From positions 38,565 to 102,564 of the forward strand of contig PLYH01000001.1 of the NCBI GenBank assembly GCA_003153355.1: a stretch of DNA of 64,000 nt, written 5' to 3'. Made by a program: the position numbers and the translations under genes. Of the stretch, positions 16,249 through 24,472 are shown in pieces (within the stretch, counting starts at the first letter, position 1; each line of letters starts with the position of its first letter). Source of the DNA: Candidatus Peregrinibacteria bacterium (GTDB taxonomy: Bacteria > Patescibacteriota > Gracilibacteria > UBA1369). The notes under the pieces were generated by a model. That model ran no database searches. It saw only the letters and a list, made by a program, of their open reading frames with translations, and had not been told where the DNA came from.

Positions 16249-18273
16249 ATGTTCGCAGAAATTCTTCTTGATCAGAAAGTCGGCAAAGATAAAGATACTT
16301 TGACCTACAAAATCCCTGAAACGCTCATCAAAAGTGTTGAACTTGGCAATATCGTTGAAATTACACTCCGGAACCGAAAAACCAGAGGGGTTATAGCCAA
16401 ATTCCACGACCATGAACCGACCTACAAAACGAAGGAAATACTCGAAGTCGCGGCAAAAGCTCCACATTTAAGACCCTGGCAGATCGAACTCCTTTTTTGG
16501 ATGTCCGATTACTATTTTTGCCCGGCTTATAAGATTCTCAAACTTTTTTTCCCAGCGAGCATCACCAAAAAGAAAAAACTTGCTGAGTGGATCCCTCATG
16601 ATGAAATTCTTCAGAGCAATAAAAACCTTACGCTGACCCCGGACCAGGAAAAGGCTGTAAACACGATCTTCACGACTTCAAAACAAACGGTCCTTCTTCA
16701 TGGCATTACTGGTTCGGGCAAAACCGAAATCTATCGCCGCATCGCCGAAAATACACTCAACAAAGGGCAACAAATCCTCATGCTTGTTCCCGAGATTACG
16801 CTTACTCCCCAGACGTTCCAGAATTTCCAGCAGGAGTTCGGCGATAATATCGCGATCCTCCATAGCCAGCTGACCGCAAAACAGAAAGAAAACTACTGGT
16901 ACCGCATTTTCCACGGAGAGACCAATATTATTATCGGATCGCGTTCCGCGCTGTTCGCACCGTTCAAAAATCTTGGTGCGATCATTATGGATGAAGAACA
17001 CGAACCGTCGTACAAACAAGACCAGGCTCCCCGCTACCATTCTAAAGACGTAGCGTTCAAAATCTCCAAACTTCTCAACATTAAAGTGATCCTTGGAAGC
17101 GCGACGCCTTCAATTGAAACCTATTATGAAGCGTACAAAGGGAACTACGAACTGATTGAACTCAAAAACCGTATCCAGGTGAACGAACCGACTTCACTTC
17201 CGCAAGTCACCATCGTGGACTTGAGAGATGAAATCAAAAAAAAGAATTATTCAATTTTCAGCGAACTGCTGAGTGAAAAATTGAATAAAAAAATTGAACA
17301 ACATGAACAGGCCATATTATTTCTGAATAGACGCGGATCAGCTTCGGCCGTCCTGTGCCGGGAGTGCGGACATATTGAAAAATGCGAACAATGCGATGTC
17401 GCTCTCACCTACCACAAACGGCTTTCTATTGAGGAACTAAACCTCCCCGCCGAACGTTTAATTTGCCATCATTGCGGAATCATCAAAAAAGTCCCGACGC
17501 TCTGTCCGAACTGCCAGAGCGCATTCATCAGATACATCGGCTTGGGGACGCAAAAAATTGAAGAAACAGTTTTAAGGGACTATCCAAAAGCCCGCACCAT
17601 CAGAGCCGACCGGGACACGGTCCAGCACCGCGACAGTTTTGAAAAAATCTATAACGCTTTTAAAAATCACGAAGCCGATATCCTCATCGGCACTCAGATG
17701 ATCGGCAAAGGACTGCATCTTCCCCAGGTAAATCTGGTGGGCGTTGTATTGGCCGATTTGAGCTTAACGATTCCGGATTTCAGGAGCGCGGAAAGAACGT
17801 TCCAGATTCTCACTCAGGTTGCGGGAAGAGCCGGCCGGCAGGGTTCAAAAGGCGAAGTGGTTATTCAGACCTACCTTCCGGACAACTATGCGATCCGAGC
17901 AGCCGCTGCACACAATTACGCAGGATTTTTTGAAGAAGAAATGAAGATCCGCAAAGCCTTCAATTATCCTCCCTTTAGCAAAATCGTTAAAATTACGCTC
18001 GTGGACGCAAAAGCTGAAAAGGCTCATCAAAAAGCAAAGCGGCTGTTTGAAATTCTCAATGAGGAAAACCAGACACCTGAACTTCAAAATCTTCCGACTG
18101 TTATTGCCTTGTACCCGGCCTTCATCCACAAACTCCAAAATAAATACCGCTGGAACATTTTACTGACCGGACAAAATCCTTCACTGCTCCTGAAAAGATC
18201 GCACGAAAAAAATCCGGACGATTGGGAAGATGCCGGAATTCGTATTGACGTTGATCCCCTGTCTTCAAGTTAA
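16249..18273 (+). CDS. priA: Primosomal protein N' (replication restart helicase PriA)
   Basis: PriA is a 3'-5' DNA helicase that reloads the replisome at stalled or recombined forks. The 674-residue protein has the DNA-binding N-terminal domain, Walker A GITGSGKTEIY, the DEEH box, and the Cys-rich zinc region (CRECGHIEKCEQC, CHHCG, CPNC). Helicase motif V is seen in GTQMIGKGLHLP and motif VI in QVAGRAGRQG. The predicted promoter gives a near-leaderless mRNA. Six nt separate its stop from the convergent 18280 gene. Confidence 0.96.
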   Translation: MFAEILLDQKVGKDKDTLTYKIPETLIKSVELGNIVEITLRNRKTRGVIAKFHDHEPTYKTKEILEVAAKAPHLRPWQIELLFWMSDYYFCPAYKILKLFFPASITKKKKLAEWIPHDEILQSNKNLTLTPDQEKAVNTIFTTSKQTVLLHGITGSGKTEIYRRIAENTLNKGQQILMLVPEITLTPQTFQNFQQEFGDNIAILHSQLTAKQKENYWYRIFHGETNIIIGSRSALFAPFKNLGAIIMDEEHEPSYKQDQAPRYHSKDVAFKISKLLNIKVILGSATPSIETYYEAYKGNYELIELKNRIQVNEPTSLPQVTIVDLRDEIKKKNYSIFSELLSEKLNKKIEQHEQAILFLNRRGSASAVLCRECGHIEKCEQCDVALTYHKRLSIEELNLPAERLICHHCGIIKKVPTLCPNCQSAFIRYIGLGTQKIEETVLRDYPKARTIRADRDTVQHRDSFEKIYNAFKNHEADILIGTQMIGKGLHLPQVNLVGVVLADLSLTIPDFRSAERTFQILTQVAGRAGRQGSKGEVVIQTYLPDNYAIRAAAAHNYAGFFEEEMKIRKAFNYPPFSKIVKITLVDAKAEKAHQKAKRLFEILNEENQTPELQNLPTVIALYPAFIHKLQNKYRWNILLTGQNPSLLLKRSHEKNPDDWEDAGIRIDVDPLSSS

Positions 18274-18279
18274 ATCCGC

Positions 18280-18870
18280 CTAAATCTTCGGAGGACGGAC
18301 ACTGTTCCTGGCAACTCTTTCCAAACGTTTTGTTTTGAGCTGCATTGTTAAACGAAGCGCCTCTTTATGCTTTTCACGAAGTCTTTCTCTCCAAATTTTC
18401 GTCATTTCCGGATCTAGAGGACTGTATTCAGACTCACGCATATCTTGTAGAGTCATTCCGGCAGCGAGAGCGTTTGCCTGCAAAACTTCGCGGTTCTCTA
18501 TAATTGTGGCAAAAATTTCAAGATCAAGTTCGGCGCTCGCCAGAAGCGTAACCAAATTCTGTTCATCAAAAGGAATAAATTCAGGAATCTCAAGTTTTGG
18601 AGGAGGCGTACTGATTTTTTCTTTAAGTTTTGTCAAAAGACCGCCGATCCATGATTGAGAAGCCTGGGAAGGCGACGGATTTTGAGGAGCTTCTTCGGCC
18701 AGAGAAAGGGTCTCCAAAGATTCGCTGACAAAAGAAAAGGCAGGAACCTCGTCTTCAAACAGCCGGTCAGCGCGCGCATATTCATGCACGCCCGAAGTTG
18801 GCATGGTTTCATCAATGCTCTGCGGCAAATCATCTCTTTCAATACCTGATTGTGAACCAAACGGCACCAT
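18280..18870 (-). CDS. Hypothetical protein with Pro/Ser linker
   Basis: This 196-residue protein is not recognised. The ORF track starts at 19029, but the ATG at 18870 (MVPFGSQSG) is preferred because a consensus promoter lies at 18897-18924. The N-terminal 100 residues look disordered and acidic. A Pro-rich bridge leads to a helical C-terminal domain rich in Leu, Arg and Lys. There is no signal peptide. It is convergent with priA and divergent from trpS. Confidence 0.6.
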   Translation of the reverse strand: MVPFGSQSGIERDDLPQSIDETMPTSGVHEYARADRLFEDEVPAFSFVSESLETLSLAEEAPQNPSPSQASQSWIGGLLTKLKEKISTPPPKLEIPEFIPFDEQNLVTLLASAELDLEIFATIIENREVLQANALAAGMTLQDMRESEYSPLDPEMTKIWRERLREKHKEALRLTMQLKTKRLERVARNSVRPPKI

Positions 18871-18896
18871 AGTTTTCTTAAAACGAATCGACAAAC

Positions 18897-18924
18897 ATTC
18901 TAATATATAAAATAGAATTGTCAA
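18897..18924 (-). promoter_or_regulatory. Sigma-70 promoter for the 18870 gene
   Basis: On the minus strand TTGACA, a 16-nt AT-rich spacer and TAGAAT precede the start by 26 nt. Hexamers and spacer length closely match the promoter of the 16124 gene. Confidence 0.7.
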
Positions 18925-18974
18925 TCCTTCTTGAGACACTCCGCTGAACAAAATACCAACGGCGCAAAAACTTT

Positions 18975-18993
18975 TGCTATACTCTGCTATAAT
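18975..18993 (+). promoter_or_regulatory. Tandem extended -10 elements for trpS
   Basis: TGCTATACT is followed at once by TGCTATAAT, giving two overlapping extended -10 elements 10 nt apart in phase. Both are upstream of the ATG at 19016 and downstream of the longer ORF start at 18974. Confidence 0.6.
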
Positions 18994-19015
18994 AAGCAAC
19001 GTCATATTTTCTTCC

Positions 19016-19999
19016 ATGAAAAAACGCATTCTTTCAGGAGTACAGCCGAGCGGAAATCCTCATTTGGGAAACTATTTAGGCGCGATGAAAAACCACATCG
19101 CGATGCAGAACGAATACGAATGTTTTATTTTCATCGCTGATCTTCACGCTCTTACAACGGTAAGAGATGCAAAAAAACTTCATGAGTTTTCGCTTGAACT
19201 CGCGATGGATTATCTGGCGCTGGGTCTGGATCCAAAAAAAACCGTGTTCTTCCGCCAAAGCGACGTAGCCGACCACAGTGAACTCGCCTGGATTTTAAAC
19301 TGCATTACGCCCATGGGTTTGCTCGAACGGGCGCACGCATATAAAGACGCCACGGCAAAGGGCACCAAAGACCAGACCGCAGGACTTTTCACGTATCCGG
19401 TTCTGATGGCAGCAGACATTCTCATGTACCAGCCCGATCTTGTTCCGGTAGGCAAAGACCAGAAACAGCACATCGAAATTGCGCGCGACATCGCCATCAA
19501 ATTCAACGAAACGTTCGGCCAGACTTTTAAACTTCCCGAGCCTTACATTCCTGAAGAAGTAGCAAGCATCATCGGTACGGACGGCGAACATAAAATGAGC
19601 AAAAGCTACGGTAACGTCATTGAATTTTTCGCGGACGAAGCAATTCTCAAAAAGCAGGTGATGGGCATGAAAACGGACTCGACGCCCATGGAAGAACCCA
19701 AAGACCCCGAAAGTTCAGCGATTTATAACCTCTACTGTTTTTTTGCTACAGACAAAGAACAGCAGGAGTTCCACCATAAATTCAAAAAAGGAGGCATGGG
19801 ATACGGCGACGCAAAAAAAATTCTTCTTGAAAAACTTTTGGACTATTTCGGGGAAGCCCGCAAAAAAAGATTTGAACTCCAAAAAGATTTAAGCTATGTT
19901 AGACAGGTATTGAAAAAAGGAGCCGAACGCGCGCAGGAAGAAGCGACCAAGATGATGGCTAAAGTAAGAGCAAAAACCGGGTTATCCTTGAAAAATTAG
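19016..19999 (+). CDS. trpS: Tryptophanyl-tRNA synthetase
   Basis: TrpS charges tRNA-Trp. The 327-residue length and motifs fit class Ic synthetases: the HIGH-type signature is PSGNPHLGNYLGA and the KMSKS motif is present intact. The ORF track start at 18974 is rejected because it lies upstream of the TATAAT at 18988; the ATG at 19016 (MKKRILSGVQPSG) matches family starts. No T-box leader can fit, since only about 15-25 nt precede the start. Confidence 0.96.
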   Translation: MKKRILSGVQPSGNPHLGNYLGAMKNHIAMQNEYECFIFIADLHALTTVRDAKKLHEFSLELAMDYLALGLDPKKTVFFRQSDVADHSELAWILNCITPMGLLERAHAYKDATAKGTKDQTAGLFTYPVLMAADILMYQPDLVPVGKDQKQHIEIARDIAIKFNETFGQTFKLPEPYIPEEVASIIGTDGEHKMSKSYGNVIEFFADEAILKKQVMGMKTDSTPMEEPKDPESSAIYNLYCFFATDKEQQEFHHKFKKGGMGYGDAKKILLEKLLDYFGEARKKRFELQKDLSYVRQVLKKGAERAQEEATKMMAKVRAKTGLSLKN

Positions 20000-20020
20000 C
20001 AAACAGTTCATTTAATATTC

Positions 20021-20034
20021 TGGAGTTAACTCCA
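20021..20034 (+). promoter_or_regulatory. 14-nt perfect palindrome upstream of pyrG
   Basis: TGGAGTTAACTCCA is a perfect palindrome ending 5 nt before the pyrG ATG. It could be an operator or an RNA hairpin at the ribosome binding region. It contains GGAG, but 14 nt from the ATG, too far for a normal Shine-Dalgarno sequence. Confidence 0.5.
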
Positions 20035-20039
20035 AAACT

Positions 20040-21677
20040 ATGAAGGAGACTAAATACATCTTCGTAACTGGCGGAGTATGTTCGTCATTAGGTAAAGGCA
20101 TCGCAACTGCCTCGATAGGTGCTCTCCTCAAAGCTTCCGGATTTAAGGTCTTCACGCAAAAATTAGACCCTTATTTGAATGTTGATCCGGGAACCATGAA
20201 TCCGTTCCAGCACGGCGAAGTCTACGTACTCAGCGACGGTGCGGAAACGGATCTGGATCTGGGACATTATGAAAGATTCGTAGGGGAAAACCTTACCGAG
20301 GTTTCTTCAGTTACAACGGGAAAAATCTATTCGCATGTGATTTCCGAAGAACGAAAAGGAAGCTATTTGGGAGGAACGATTCAGATTATTCCCCACATCA
20401 CGAACGCCATCAAAAAACGCATTAAAGACGCCGGGAAACAAAGCGGAGCGGATATCGTATTGATTGAAATCGGCGGAACCACCGGAGACATTGAAGGACT
20501 CCCCTATCTTGAGTCCATCCGCCAATTAAGACACGAACTGGGCCACGAAAATACGCTGTTCATTCACCTGACGCTGCTTCCATATCTCGCGGCATCCAAA
20601 GAACTGAAAACCAAACCGACGCAGGCTTCAGTCCGCGAACTGCGCGCAACAGGTATTCAGCCGGATTTCATTCTTGCGAGAGCGGATTATCCGATCCACA
20701 AGGATCTTCTCAAAAAAATAGCTCTGTTCTGCGACGTTGATGAAGATTGCGTCATTCCCGCTCCGACAGTTCCTTCCATTTATGAAGTGCCGCTCAGATT
20801 CCAGGAGCATCATCTTGCGGAACTTATCGGCAAAAAACTCCATCTTGGAAAAATCAAACCGCAATTAAAAGACTGGATTGAACTCAACAATAAAATTAAA
20901 GCAAAACGCGAACAGCTCACGATTGCCCTGGTCGGGAAATATACGGGCCTGGACGATTCCTATTTAAGCGTCATCGAATCGCTCAAAATCGCCTGCTACC
21001 ATCAAAAAAAAGATCTGAATCTTTTGTGGATCGATTCTGAAAAACTTGAAAAAAAGGATCAGGAAAGCTGGGCAAAACTGAAGAGCGCGCAGGGAATCAT
21101 TGTTCCTGGAGGATTCGGAATCCGCGGAACCGAAGGCATGATCATGACTGCAAAATATTGCCGCGAGAATAAAATTCCTTATTTAGGTTTATGTCTGGGA
21201 ATGCAGATCCAGACGATTGAATTCGCCCGCCACGTTTTACAGGATGAAAGATTCACTTCCGAAGAGTTCGACGAACACAACAAACTCAGTGCGGATTTTT
21301 ACGTGATCCATTTTATGCCGGGTCAGTACAAGGAGCGCGATAAAGGCGGTACGCTGCGTTTGGGAACATATCCGTGCAAACTGACCAAAGGAACCAAAAC
21401 CTCTGCGTTATACGGCAAAGAAACGATTCAGGAACGTCACCGTCACCGTTATGAATATAACAACGATTTCCGCAAAAAATTTGAAAAGGAAGGATTGATG
21501 ACCGCCGGAGTTTTCACCGAGGGAAATCTGGTGGAAATAGTGGAACTGAAAGGACATCCTTTCATGGTCGGATGCCAGTTCCATCCTGAATTTTTATCCA
21601 GACCTAACCATCCTCATCCGCTGTTTAAAGGATTGATTGAAGCCAGTTCCAAAAGGAAACCGGGCAAGCGCGTGTAG
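20040..21677 (+). CDS. pyrG: CTP synthase
   Basis: PyrG aminates UTP to CTP using ATP and glutamine. The 545-residue length is standard. The N-terminal synthase domain has GGVCSSLGKGIATASIG. The C-terminal class I glutaminase has GLCLGMQIQ with the nucleophile Cys and CQFHPEFLSRP with the catalytic His and Glu. A perfect palindrome overlaps the presumed leader. The gene follows trpS by 40 nt. Confidence 0.97.
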   Translation: MKETKYIFVTGGVCSSLGKGIATASIGALLKASGFKVFTQKLDPYLNVDPGTMNPFQHGEVYVLSDGAETDLDLGHYERFVGENLTEVSSVTTGKIYSHVISEERKGSYLGGTIQIIPHITNAIKKRIKDAGKQSGADIVLIEIGGTTGDIEGLPYLESIRQLRHELGHENTLFIHLTLLPYLAASKELKTKPTQASVRELRATGIQPDFILARADYPIHKDLLKKIALFCDVDEDCVIPAPTVPSIYEVPLRFQEHHLAELIGKKLHLGKIKPQLKDWIELNNKIKAKREQLTIALVGKYTGLDDSYLSVIESLKIACYHQKKDLNLLWIDSEKLEKKDQESWAKLKSAQGIIVPGGFGIRGTEGMIMTAKYCRENKIPYLGLCLGMQIQTIEFARHVLQDERFTSEEFDEHNKLSADFYVIHFMPGQYKERDKGGTLRLGTYPCKLTKGTKTSALYGKETIQERHRHRYEYNNDFRKKFEKEGLMTAGVFTEGNLVEIVELKGHPFMVGCQFHPEFLSRPNHPHPLFKGLIEASSKRKPGKRV

Positions 21678-21694
21678 CCAAAAACATGATTTTC

Positions 21695-21703
21695 TGGTAA
21701 AAT
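21695..21703 (+). promoter_or_regulatory. Extended -10 for the 21768 gene
   Basis: TGGTAAAAT lies 64 nt before the ATG at 21768, leaving a leader long enough to hold the hairpin at 21728. Confidence 0.45.
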
Positions 21704-21727
21704 AAAAAAGAATAAACAGAGGGCGAA

Positions 21728-21749
21728 GGAATCGGGCTTTGCCGGTTCC
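21728..21749 (+). other. Leader hairpin upstream of the 21768 gene
   Basis: GGAATCGG / CCGGTTCC forms an 8-bp stem (one G-U pair) with loop GCTTTG. No T-run follows, so it is not a terminator. It lies 18 nt before the ATG and could affect translation or mRNA stability. Confidence 0.45.
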
Positions 21750-21767
21750 GGAGCATAAACAAAAATC

Positions 21768-23162
21768 ATGCCAAAATACAGCTACAACGTTATCAATGAG
21801 GAAAATAAAGCGCTTTCCGGAACCATCAGTGCCCCGGACGAACAAAGCGCCCGCGCCGAGCTCAACCAGCTGGGTTTTTCTGTCATCGGCATTATCGAAA
21901 TATCCGAAAATGAAACTTCCGGGGCTCAGGAAGGGCCAGTATTGCCGACATTTGAATTTTCCGCGATCGATAAAAGTCAGAAACACGTCGTGGGGACCAT
22001 TCAGGCCGAAGACCGCTACAGCGCGTATAAACGCCTGATTTCAGAATACGCCTTTGAAGTGGAATATCTTGTTGATCAAAGCCTGCCTGAACCTCAAAAG
22101 AGCGAAGAAAAAACCAAAGGTGTATTTGAACTTCAAAATCAGCTGGATGAGGAATCGCAGTTGGTACAGAAAAAAATCAGCGGAGCAAATCAGGATTTAA
22201 AAGAGTTTGAACAGAAACAGGACGTTCTTAAACTGCAGGTCGATTTTGTGCTCAAGAAAGTAAAAGAGATGCTGGATCTGTACGAAAATGACATGAAACC
22301 GGAAACCAAAACAAAAATCCGCGTCTATGTGGATAAAATTCTCAGAATCAAAAGCAGTACCAATCTGGATTACATCCGTAAAAGTTGCGAGGAGCTTCTG
22401 ACGTATCTGCAAAAAGAAGAGCTCTTTTTACATGAAGAAACACGGTTAAAGGAGCGGACCCAAATGGTGATGGAGGCAAAAAGCATGATGATGCAGCTGC
22501 ACAGCACCAAAAGCAAATCCAGCATGAGCCTGCATGAAACCCTCAGCCGGTGGCGCGAAGAACATATTCTTAAAAAAGACCAGCCGAGCGCCCTGGAAAA
22601 ATTTACTGACTTTTTGATCGCATTAGTCATTGGTTTCGTTCCTGAAAACGATGAAATCAAAGAAATTCAGCGCAACATAGCAATCGTTGATCAACAAATC
22701 CGCCAGTACTGGCTGTTGTATTTCCAGGCTTCGACTCCCGAATATAAAAACGAAGCGAAGACAAGTCTCAAAAAGCTCAGGCAGGAAAAAAAGAAATTCA
22801 AGCTGCAGCTTAAGGAAGCAAGAAAAAAACTCCAGGAAGAATACAAAAAAAGCACCGAAATTACCCAGTGGGAGGCGTTCTCGAACGAGCTGCTTGGTTT
22901 TACCGGATGGCTTTTGGCTTTCTATATCATTTACTATTTCGCTTCAATTTACCTGAATACCAAACAGTTCGGAGCTTTAAGTCTGCCCCAGCCTTTTTCC
23001 GTTTATAAAACGAACTTCCTCAAGTATTTCATGACCACCCTGTTCCTGTTCCATTCGGCTTTAAGCATCAAGATCAATTTCTTCCGCAGAAACGAAGCGG
23101 CCACCCTGGTCATAACGCCCGTCTTCCTCCTCTCGGCCATGCTGATCATTTTGAATTTCTAG
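21768..23162 (+). CDS. Membrane protein with two tandem PilC/GspF-N-like domains
   Basis: This 464-residue protein starts with two copies of a small beta-rich module: PKYSYNVINEENKALSGTI and, about 60 residues later, PTFEFSAIDKSQKHVVGTI. Both resemble the N-terminal segment of type II secretion/type IV pilus platform proteins (GspF/PilC: F-x-Y-x-A-x-D...GxI, then an Ala-rich helix). A long charged coiled coil follows (about 110-365), then three to four C-terminal membrane helices (about 375-464). The canonical GspF membrane domains with their Gly-Glu motifs are not visible. It may be an accessory inner-membrane pilus component, working with the prepilin peptidase at 7577; this is inference. 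Confidence 0.6.
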   Translation: MPKYSYNVINEENKALSGTISAPDEQSARAELNQLGFSVIGIIEISENETSGAQEGPVLPTFEFSAIDKSQKHVVGTIQAEDRYSAYKRLISEYAFEVEYLVDQSLPEPQKSEEKTKGVFELQNQLDEESQLVQKKISGANQDLKEFEQKQDVLKLQVDFVLKKVKEMLDLYENDMKPETKTKIRVYVDKILRIKSSTNLDYIRKSCEELLTYLQKEELFLHEETRLKERTQMVMEAKSMMMQLHSTKSKSSMSLHETLSRWREEHILKKDQPSALEKFTDFLIALVIGFVPENDEIKEIQRNIAIVDQQIRQYWLLYFQASTPEYKNEAKTSLKKLRQEKKKFKLQLKEARKKLQEEYKKSTEITQWEAFSNELLGFTGWLLAFYIIYYFASIYLNTKQFGALSLPQPFSVYKTNFLKYFMTTLFLFHSALSIKINFFRRNEAATLVITPVFLLSAMLIILNF

Positions 23163-23245
23163 TAGCACGGCGCTTTTTAAAGAATCCTAAGTCTTGTTTA
23201 CCGGGTCCAAGTTGGGTACAATCCTTTCGAATTTGCAGATAAAGT

Positions 23246-24028
23246 ATGTACCCGATTCTTGTTCAACTCGGTCCGCTCACCATTTATTCGCTCTGGGTGT
23301 GCGCTGCCATTGGATTTTTAGTGGCATTCCTGATTATTTATAAACTGCTGCAGAAAGACCGTGCCAGTTTAAATTTTTTGGCTGATCACAGTCTGGCGAT
23401 TTTATTCGGGGCGATTTTTATGGCAAGAATCGTTTTTGTTGCTGAAAATTATAAAATTTATTTCGACATGCTGGATTTTCAGCACATTCTCGGAATATTT
23501 TTTATCTGGGATAAAGGTCTGTCCTTTTGGGGAGGGATGCTGGGATTGGGACTCACTCTCGGCTTTTTTTGCATGAAACAAAAAGAGAGCCTGTGGAAAT
23601 GGCTCGACGTCATGACCATCGGAACGATGGCCGGATTGGTTTTCGGCAACCTCGGAGCATTCCTTGACGGCAGCGCCTACGGCAACGAAACAGATCTTCC
23701 CTGGGGCATCATCGTTGAAAATTCGCGTTTTTCCGTTCCGATTCATCCGACCCAGATTTACGGCATGATCTATACGCTGGCCATCACCATCGTACTGTGG
23801 AATTTATGGAACACGTCCTTGGGCAAAAAGGAGGGAAACATCACCCTCATTGGCGTTTTGGCTTATGGAGGCTTCCGTTTTTTGGAAGAATTCCTGCGCG
23901 GCGATGAAAGCAATTACTTATTCGGACTGCGGGAAGCGCAAATTTACTGTATCATCGCGTTGATTGTTGCAGGGACACTGATGTATCTTCGTTCCAAAAA
24001 ACCTGAGCCGAAATCAAAAACTCAATAA
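23246..24028 (+). CDS. lgt: Prolipoprotein diacylglyceryl transferase
   Basis: Lgt attaches diacylglycerol to the lipobox Cys of prelipoproteins in the membrane. The 260-residue protein has several membrane helices and recognisable landmarks: GLSFWGG, AYGNETDLPWG, HPTQIY and YGGFRFLEEFLRG. The core signature, usually GRxGNFxNGE or GRIGCFLAGCCYG, reads GNLGAFLDGSAYG, so the conserved Arg and flanking residues are replaced. A possible TACAAT -10 lies at 23216. Family assignment is good; activity is less certain because of the changed signature. Confidence 0.9.
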   Translation: MYPILVQLGPLTIYSLWVCAAIGFLVAFLIIYKLLQKDRASLNFLADHSLAILFGAIFMARIVFVAENYKIYFDMLDFQHILGIFFIWDKGLSFWGGMLGLGLTLGFFCMKQKESLWKWLDVMTIGTMAGLVFGNLGAFLDGSAYGNETDLPWGIIVENSRFSVPIHPTQIYGMIYTLAITIVLWNLWNTSLGKKEGNITLIGVLAYGGFRFLEEFLRGDESNYLFGLREAQIYCIIALIVAGTLMYLRSKKPEPKSKTQ

Positions 24029-24055
24029 TTCATTATCCATTAAAATTTTGCAAAC

Positions 24056-24472
24056 ATGCCACTCTTCCTGAACATCTTAGAATATTTTTTTGATCCGCTT
24101 CCGCCGGGACAATTTAAATTCGTCGTTGTCTTTATTGTGATTGCCGCAATCGGATTTGTCGTTTCAAGCGCTCTGATGTTTTATTTGAAACAACAAAAAA
24201 ACGACAAGATTTTCAAAAAACTTTTCCGCAATCTTCCGGGGAAATTGCTGACGATTGCTGTGATGGAGGGCGTTTACGTTATTGCACGCTATGAACGCAT
24301 GCCTTACGTTTCAATGCGCTTTCTGAACTACATAGTTCTTGCCTACGGCCTCTATGTTGTCATTCATTACGCCCAGCTTTACCTCAAGGTTTATCCCGCA
24401 GACAAAAAGCACCGGGAACACCAGCTGAAAAAGAATAAATATCTTCCGCGTAAAAACAACAAAAAACGCTAA
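24056..24472 (+). CDS. Hypothetical membrane protein
   Basis: The 138-residue protein has a hydrophobic helix at about 20-45, a second hydrophobic stretch at about 60-75 and a third near 90-112, and ends in a very basic tail (KKNKYLPRKNNKKR). No family is recognised. It follows lgt by 27 nt, likely in one transcript. The stop overlaps the convergent PEGA gene by 4 nt. Confidence 0.6.
   Translation: MPLFLNILEYFFDPLPPGQFKFVVVFIVIAAIGFVVSSALMFYLKQQKNDKIFKKLFRNLPGKLLTIAVMEGVYVIARYERMPYVSMRFLNYIVLAYGLYVVIHYAQLYLKVYPADKKHREHQLKKNKYLPRKNNKKR

Noticed and set aside
18974-19015. Longer trpS N-terminus in the ORF track
   Set aside because: The start lies upstream of an extended -10 (18985-18993), and the added residues do not match the family.
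20022-20040. GGAG before pyrG as a Shine-Dalgarno sequence
   Set aside because: Its spacing to the ATG is about 14 nt, and it is half of a perfect palindrome.
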